Assembly (NCBI RefSeq): GCF_001316005.1
Contig: NZ_BBBJ01000009.1
Location: 55,780-119,779 of the forward strand
DNA from: Vulcanisaeta distributa JCM 11217
GTDB lineage: Archaea; Thermoproteota; Thermoprotei; Thermoproteales; Thermocladiaceae
Length of the DNA stretch: 64,000 bases
Direction: 5' to 3'
Of the stretch, positions 59,246 to 64,000 are shown piece after piece. Made by a program: the position numbers and the translations under genes. The notes beneath the pieces are model-generated. The model was not told where the DNA came from and did not search any database. It worked only from the letters and a program-made list of their open reading frames with translations. Numbering within the stretch: the first letter of the stretch is position 1; each line of letters opens with the position of its first letter.

Positions 59246-60020
59246 GTGGTTGTCATGGGTGTTATTGTTTCTGGCCCATATGGTGGTGGCAGGATAGGTT
59301 CACTGGTTAAGCTTGGCCTTGCCCTAATCCTCATTGGGCTTATTGCGATGTTATTCTCAATCACCATGCATAACTGGGCTTACTTTTACGACGCTCTCTC
59401 CCTTCTTGTTGTACCTGGTGTTGGAGCCCTCGTGTATGCTCTTAGGGCATATAGAAGAGTCAAGAGTAGGGAGGAGTATGTTGAATTGCACAATGCGATT
59501 TGGGGGGTTTAACAATGCATTGGTCACTCCTAGCAAGAGTTTTAAGTCTGGTGAGGTCATTTACACAATATTCATGGCAATAGCCACGTTCGTAATACTG
59601 GGAGCGGTTGCTACTGATATCATGCATGGTAGGTTCATGCTCAGCGATGCCGTTATCCTCTTAATCCTGATTGGCTTATACATACCATACTACCTAGTAA
59701 TCAGGAGTGCTAGGAGAGCGCTCCAGGCTAGGAGGAATGAAATTAAGGATATACTACTATATAGTGATTACATGTACATCATAACCGCGGCTAACGAATC
59801 GCTGGACATACCGCTCAGAGAGGCCGTGATCTGCATTGCCGAGTTAAATATTCCCGACATGATATATGGCATGACGAGTTACGACGCATTCAAGATTAAG
59901 TATAATGATAGAGTGTTGAGACTCACACTGCCCCCCCATGGTGCCGGGAGTGAGTTCATTAACGTGCTTAAGGACAAGTTAGGGCTTGAGGTTCACACGT
60001 GTAATTACCTGGGCATTTAA
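59246..60020 (+). CDS. Membrane protein with PH-like domain, probably one frameshifted gene
   Basis: Two overlapping frames (59246-59512 and 59493-60020) meet at G6 59502-59507. With five G they form one protein of about 257 residues: two helices (VKLGLALILIGLIAMLFSI; LSLLVVPGVGALVYAL), RRVKSREEYVELHNAIWGFNNALVTPS, two more helices, then the PH-like domain EIKDILLYSDYMYII ending LGLEVHTCNYLGI. Alternatively these are two genes, with the second starting at ATG 59493. It is a paralogue of the preceding gene in its C-terminal domain. Function unknown. Confidence 0.5.
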
Positions 60021-60373
60021 ATGATCCTATAGATGTCGATGAATTTACTGTACCATTCATTGTATGCCCTCCTACTGACCACGTGAAACTCAAATACCAT
60101 AAGTGCTTCATCGCCAACCTCTTTAATGATATTCATGATTAATTCCACGTACTTATGCGGGTCATCACCATACACATCAGATATTATCAGGACATCAACG
60201 TCACTGTCAGGCTTGAAGTTGCCACGTACATAACTGCCAATGAGCATTAACTCCGCATTAGGGTCGAGCCTGAGCACCACGTCTTTAATTCTGTCTAGGT
60301 AATAATCAATGTTGCTGAGAATTCTATCCCTAATCCTCTTAATATCGATTAGCAAATCTACGAGAGTAGGCAT
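60017..60373 (-). CDS. MNT-type nucleotidyltransferase
   Basis: A 118-residue minimal nucleotidyltransferase with the active-site GSYVRGNFKPDSDVDVLII (GS and DxD, residues about 47-65), ending WYSKFIDIYRII. It overlaps its HEPN partner upstream by 16 bases, as expected for a two-gene module. No run-length break. Confidence 0.85.
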   Translation of the reverse strand: MPTLVDLLIDIKRIRDRILSNIDYYLDRIKDVVLRLDPNAELMLIGSYVRGNFKPDSDVDVLIISDVYGDDPHKYVELIMNIIKEVGDEALMVFEFHVVSRRAYNEWYSKFIDIYRII

Positions 60374-60735
60374 TTAACCACCTCATTGAACTCACGAGCT
60401 ATATTAAGTGCTCTCTCCGCATCATCCTTGCTAAACCTAGGTGGCATATAACGACTTGCTATGTACGCAAACTCCAATAATAGAATCACCTCTCTATTTC
60501 TAACGTAAAAGTCATTTAGACTGCACTTATTATTTAGCATTTTCGTTAGCTCCATGAAGAGTTGGGTTAATCTATGGGTATGTGGATAATCGCCAACGAG
60601 GTTATACAGTAATGACTTAAGTTTTAACTGTATAAATTGTTCCACATTAAACATTACTAGATCATAGTACCCTCGTTCATACGCAAACCTCGCCTGCTCC
60701 AAAAATTCCTCGGCCCTTTGACTTAGGAAACTCAT
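60358..60735 (-). CDS. HEPN-domain protein
   Basis: A 125-residue helical HEPN protein: AEEFLEQARFAYERGYYDLVMFNVEQFIQLKLKSLLYNLV, THRLTQLFMEL and a final AYIASRYMPPRFSKDDAERALNIA. The usual SRYxP-type element near the C-terminus stands as ASRYMPPRF. Together with the overlapping MNT gene it forms the second HEPN/MNT pair of the window. A non-coding G7 lies upstream at 60779-60785. Confidence 0.85.
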   Translation of the reverse strand: MSFLSQRAEEFLEQARFAYERGYYDLVMFNVEQFIQLKLKSLLYNLVGDYPHTHRLTQLFMELTKMLNNKCSLNDFYVRNREVILLLEFAYIASRYMPPRFSKDDAERALNIAREFNEVVKCLLS

Positions 60736-60796
60736 TACTTCGATTACTCAGTACCACATCTATTTAACTATGTCCTTTGGGGGGGACCAACCACTC

Positions 60797-61176
60797 TTAG
60801 TCCTGACCAAGCCCCCTCTCCTCAATGTACCTCCTCACTCTATCCTTAATGTCGTCAAAGATTCTTGAATCACCGCAAAGTACCTTACCATCGGTTACGG
60901 CATCGAGTATCACCATGGAACTCTCAAGAACCTCATTTAACCTACTCAATGGTAACCAAACCACTTGCCCAATATCCCTCACCTCAATCTTATAATCACC
61001 AGTGGGTATAACAGCCATCAAATCCCAATCACTCAACGGAGTATTATCACCCTAGCCCTGGAACCAAATAGGACTACTACCAAGGACTTACGGCATAACT
61101 CATCAAGCACCTCCCTAAACCTAGTCTCCCTCCACCTACTAACCTCAATTAATGCCTCCAACCACCTGCTGTACAT
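60797..61176 (-). CDS. MNT-type nucleotidyltransferase, one frameshift
   Basis: About 126 residues. ATG 61176 gives MYSRWLEALIEVSRWRETRF, then VVVLFGSRARGDNTPLSDWDLMAVI once three G at 61052-61054 are read as four; without this the active site is cut after FGSRARV. The GS and DWD residues are intact in the joined form. The C-terminus ends IEERGLGQD. Partner of the HEPN gene at 61145, overlapping by 32 bases. Confidence 0.8.
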
Positions 61177-61528
61177 AATCCCACACCAAGTCCATACACC
61201 TAACGGCCTCCTCGGCCTCCCACCTCCTGTAATCGTTAATCCTAGCATCTGGGTAGTGCGTCTGGACGTAGTGTTGCTCGAGTAATTCAGCACACCTAGT
61301 AACTTCCTGAGGCGCCTCCCTGCCCAGGATCTTCAATAGGTATTGAAGTAACTCAGATGTTGAGTGAGTAATTGGTCGTGAACCACCAAACTTAATAAGC
61401 AATCCCTTAATTAATAGCTCGACAGACTGCTGGGCAAAAGATGCAGTTGAGTCAAACCTATTATTCGCTGAGTCCTCCCTCGCATAGTCCCTAAACCTCC
61501 TCGCTTTATTAAGCCATGGCTCCGCCAT
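61145..61528 (-). CDS. HEPN-domain protein
   Basis: A 127-residue HEPN protein: ARRFRDYAREDSANNRFDSTASFAQQSVELLIKGLLIKFG, ITHSTSELLQYLLKIL, and EQHYVQTHYPDARINDYRRWEAEEAVRCMDLVWDYVQ, where the usual RYPDA appears as HYPDA. Third HEPN/MNT pair of the region. Start is ATG 61528. Confidence 0.85.
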   Translation of the reverse strand: MAEPWLNKARRFRDYAREDSANNRFDSTASFAQQSVELLIKGLLIKFGGSRPITHSTSELLQYLLKILGREAPQEVTRCAELLEQHYVQTHYPDARINDYRRWEAEEAVRCMDLVWDYVQQVVGGIN

Positions 61529-61568
61529 TAAATTATGGGTAATGCATTATGAGGACGCTATTAAGGTT

Positions 61569-63006
61569 TTATCTCGTCACCTTCGTCGACATTATCATTA
61601 CTATGAATGCCGTGATTGAGGCTATCACGAAGGATAGTACGAAGGATTCCCTACCAGGTACCTCATAGAATATGGGCATGCCATTTAAGTAGTAGGCGAG
61701 TAGTGGAGTCCTGTAGGTGGTCTCTAGGGAACCCGCAATCACTGGGCCTAGCGTATTGCCCATGAGCCTCATGGCGGTGTTAGTGCCGGTCATTGTGGCC
61801 ATCCTTTCCCTAGAAGCTGATGATATTAATAACGTTATCCTGGTCACGGTCATGCCGGCTATGCCCACCATGCTTATGATCATCACAATTATCGTGATCA
61901 TCAACTCATGTACGTAAACCGTGGCCGCCATCAACAAGCCTCCAATTGCAGCTATTCCAGACGTTATGATTAACACCCTTCTATAACCAACGGTGTTCAT
62001 TAAGATGCCGTATAATGGACCTGCAAAGAGCATTATTAAGGCTATGGGCGCCAGTGTGAGGCCTGTCCTTAGTATTGTCATGCCATAACCAATGGGCTTA
62101 GGCAATTCAAACATATACACAAGGGCCTGGAATGACAGGAACATTCCAAAGCCAGCGACGAAGGATGAAAGTAGGGGGGGCACAGCTATGTCTGGATTTA
62201 CGAAGTCGCTTATGTTTATTAATGGGTTCTGCGTGGACAGTTCATGATTAATGAATAGGAACAATATAGCTAACCCAAGTGCAATACCAAGCCAGAAATC
62301 CTCCGATAACCAACCCCAGGTCGGAGCTTCTGTGAATGAGTAACCAATTATTACGAAGGACATTGCCAATAGTGCCAGGCCTATATAATCAATGCTTTCA
62401 CCGACTCTCGCCTCGGACTCAGGCAATACTAAGTAAGCATGAGTATTAATACGGCTAGTATTGGCAACGCCGTCTCATACGCGAACTGCCAGGAATAATA
62501 CTGGGCTAGGTATGCACCTATTGGTAATGCTACGGCCGCTCCAATCGCGAATGTTGATGCGATGATTCCCTGGCAACAGGCCATTCCCTAGGCGGCAATT
62601 TCTCCCTAAGCAATGTATAGCCAATAGGATTTATGCTAAGTCCAATTCCCTGAATAGCCCTGAGCATTATTAGGATTGGGTATGTCGGTGCCATGCTCGT
62701 GAAGAACACAGCAATAAAGTAAATAATCAATGTAATTATCAATATCTTCTTTCTACCGTAACTATCAGCCAACTTACCAAGGATTGGCGCGAAGGCCAGT
62801 CCAGCCAGCGTCTCCGAGGACAAAACCCACGAGACCTCCGACTCTGTTATGCCGTATTGCCTTTCTATGGTTGGTAAGGATGGCATGACAACCATCTCCA
62901 CGTACATCGCAATTATTGATATAGACGCGAGAACAACGAGATACCTCCACGCCTCAGAACTCAATCTAATACCACCAAGGTTCCTCAGCACGTAAACCGA
63001 TATCAA
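61569..63006 (-). CDS. MFS transporter (DHA2/EmrB-like), two frameshifts
   Basis: Drug-resistance-type major facilitator with about 14 helices and 478 residues: the N-terminal YLVVLASISIIAMYVEMVVMPSLPTIERQYGITESEVSWVLSSETLAGLAFAPILGKLADSYGRKKILI region includes motif A (GKLADSYGRKK) and LRAIQGIGLSINPIGYTLL. Breaks: three G at 62569-62571 (four reads RGIIASTFAIGAAVALPIGAYL) and near 62433 (one T lost; LTLVLPESEARVG). A G7 at 62177 encodes Pro-Pro. It is probably a proton-driven exporter; the start at 63006 follows a short AT-rich leader. Confidence 0.85.
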
Positions 63007-63170
63007 TACTGATTAAAAATCTAACTCACGACCTCGCCAAATGCCTCTCGTCGGAGTCTCAGTTTCTTTAGGCGCTTATGGCATCTGGTCGTTTATTGCA
63101 TGCTCACGGTCTATTACGATTTCAGTATTAGCACTAGGTAATCCATGCATGGTATACCTAAACCATCATA

Positions 63171-63407
63171 ATGTCTAGTGTCGTTAGTTTTAAGGTTAGG
63201 AGGGAAATTAAGGAGAAGATGGAGAGGTTTAAGGACAGGGTTAATTGGGCTGAGGAGTTGAGGAGGTTTGTTGAGGAGAGGATTAGGGAGTTGGAGGCTG
63301 AGGAGAATATTAAGCGTGTCGTTGAGGAGCTTGAGAAAATACCAGTAAGTGTTCCCAAGGGGGGGTTCTCAGTGAGTTCGGTGAGGGAGGACCGTGATAG
63401 TGATTGA
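63171..63407 (+). CDS. vapB: VapB-type antitoxin
   Basis: A 78-residue crenarchaeal VapB: MSSVVSFKVRREIKEKMERFKDRVNWAEELRRFVEERIREL, a ribbon-helix-helix-like N-terminus and a long charged helix, then a flexible toxin-wrapping tail. It overlaps vapC by 14 bases. The G7 at 63359-63365 falls in the tail (KGGFS). Such proteins bind the PIN toxin and repress the operon. Confidence 0.85.
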   Translation: MSSVVSFKVRREIKEKMERFKDRVNWAEELRRFVEERIRELEAEENIKRVVEELEKIPVSVPKGGFSVSSVREDRDSD

Positions 63408-63792
63408 TTCGTCAGCACTAACGGCCTTCATACTTAAGGAGCCTGGTTGGCGGTCATTAACTAATTATGTCATGAACGTTGATCATGTAATTAAGGAGGT
63501 TATGAACGCAATTTGGAGGGCGCAAATTAGAGGGATTATTACTAGGGAGCACTCAATTAAGCTTCGTGACATATTAATGACATTGATTGGTAAGAATATT
63601 GTTGTAGAGCCTGAGGAGAAGTACATTGGTAAGGCGTTTATGATAGCGATAGATAATGGGATAACGATATACGACGCGTTATACATAGCATTAGCAATAA
63701 GCAGGGGGGGCTTACCTCTTTTAACGCTTGATAATAAACAGAGAGAGGTTGCGAGAAGGATGGGCATTAATGTGGTGGTGCCGTTTCAATAA
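63394..63792 (+). CDS. vapC: VapC PIN-domain RNase toxin
   Basis: A 132-residue PIN domain with the acidic metal site: Asp5 (MIVIDSSALTAFIL), Glu about 35 (VIKEVMNAIWRA), Asp about 91 (GITIYDALYIALA) and Asp about 110 (LLTLDNKQREVA). GTG start at 63394 inside vapB. It is expected to cleave RNA when released from VapB. One G7 (63705) in the SRGGLPLLTLD loop; the family usually has one residue between helix and strand, so one Gly may be artefactual. Confidence 0.88.
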   Translation: MIVIDSSALTAFILKEPGWRSLTNYVMNVDHVIKEVMNAIWRAQIRGIITREHSIKLRDILMTLIGKNIVVEPEEKYIGKAFMIAIDNGITIYDALYIALAISRGGLPLLTLDNKQREVARRMGINVVVPFQ

Positions 63793-64000
63793 TCACCTCC
63801 TCAGCTGCCTTATTGGCGGTATTGTATTTAGGTGCATTATTTCGTCTGGTATCGCCTTATTAATGGCTATTTCCCTGTAGATGTAGGCCGAGGGCCTCCA
63901 GTACTGCTTCTTGGTGATATAATCGACGTAAAGCAAGCCAAACCTCATGCTAAAGCCTGAGGCCCACTCGTAATTGTCAGTCAACGACCAGTGCAGGTAA
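63793..64000 (-). CDS. GH1 beta-glycosidase, C-terminal part (runs off the window)
   Basis: The final 69 residues of a LacS-type family 1 beta-glycosidase: [21 protein letters not shown], then [14 protein letters not shown] and the C-terminal [11 protein letters not shown]. WxxxDNYEWxxGxxxRFGLxxVD is the conserved +1 subsite and barrel-closing region in archaeal enzymes. The gene continues beyond 64000. Together with glycan genes in the window it suggests growth on polysaccharides. Confidence 0.88.
   Translation of the reverse strand, partial: YLHWSLTDNYEWASGFSMRFGLLYVDYITKKQYWRPSAYIYREIAINKAIPDEIMHLNTIPPIRQLRR

Noticed and set aside
63041..63178. 45-residue hydrophobic reading frame before vapB
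   Set aside because: Overlaps the vapB start, has no family match I recognise and no promoter of its own; probably chance.
1..64000. CRISPR array or cas genes
   Set aside because: No regularly spaced direct repeats and no Cas motifs; the only repeats are the palindrome and the 25-bp inverted pair.
1..64000. G7 runs as G-quadruplex or phase-variation sites
   Set aside because: Runs are single, not in sets of four, and sit in essential genes such as ribosomal proteins and ligase, where on/off switching makes no sense.

Overview
The window looks like chromosomal DNA of a hyperthermophilic crenarchaeon of the Thermoproteales, most like Vulcanisaeta or Caldivirga. The evidence is a moderate GC content, archaeal ribosomal proteins L24 and S4e, an archaeal ATP-dependent ligase, a proteasome beta subunit, an archaeal C/D-box sRNA, a LacS-type beta-glycosidase, PaREP1/PaREP2 paralogous families and TATA boxes placed so close to start codons that mRNAs would be leaderless. 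The genus is inferred from family content only.

Layout. 0-16 kb: metabolic and housekeeping genes (CoxG-like protein, lipase, Gfo/Idh oxidoreductase, PPP phosphatase, TRAM protein, geranylgeranyl reductase, membrane glycosyltransferase, a CDF metal exporter with three C-terminal domains, a NicO-like permease, two paralogous coiled-coil proteins, a nucleotidyltransferase, a sugar kinase). 16-26 kb: DNA ligase, serine hydroxymethyltransferase, MptE-like pterin enzyme, S4e, L24, a DMT transporter, a methyltransferase, an M1 aminopeptidase with HEAT repeats and a TusA-like protein. 26-36 kb: acetate uptake and activation (acs plus a SatP-type transporter) and a complete Opp/Dpp ABC importer (binding protein, two permeases, two ATPases), then thyX. 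36-40 kb: a surface-glycan group (flippase, nucleotidyltransferase, epimerase). 40-64 kb: an accessory-rich stretch with three HEPN/MNT pairs, three PaREP1 genes, one PaREP2 gene, a VapBC pair, an ABC-2 exporter and orphan membrane proteins. These are interleaved with psmB, thiI, endonuclease V, an APC permease and an MFS transporter. The window ends inside a GH1 beta-glycosidase.

The strongest anomaly runs through the whole window. Runs of exactly seven G or seven C occur about a hundred times by hand count, where only a few are expected. In conserved proteins such a run adds one Gly or Pro that the family lacks (L24 KOW motif, S4e, the lipase DLRGHG motif, OppF, the ACS C-terminus). About forty genes contain at least one frameshift. 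Most of these lie at G/C runs whose frame-preserving length is four or five but which read 3, 5, 6 or 7 here. The pattern best fits a systematic sequencing or consensus error that pulls G/C runs towards length seven, plus ordinary single-base losses. An in vivo slippage explanation is possible but weaker. Genes are therefore annotated over their reconstructed span, with break points stated; only the sequence at 40.4-40.9 kb looks like a true pseudogene.
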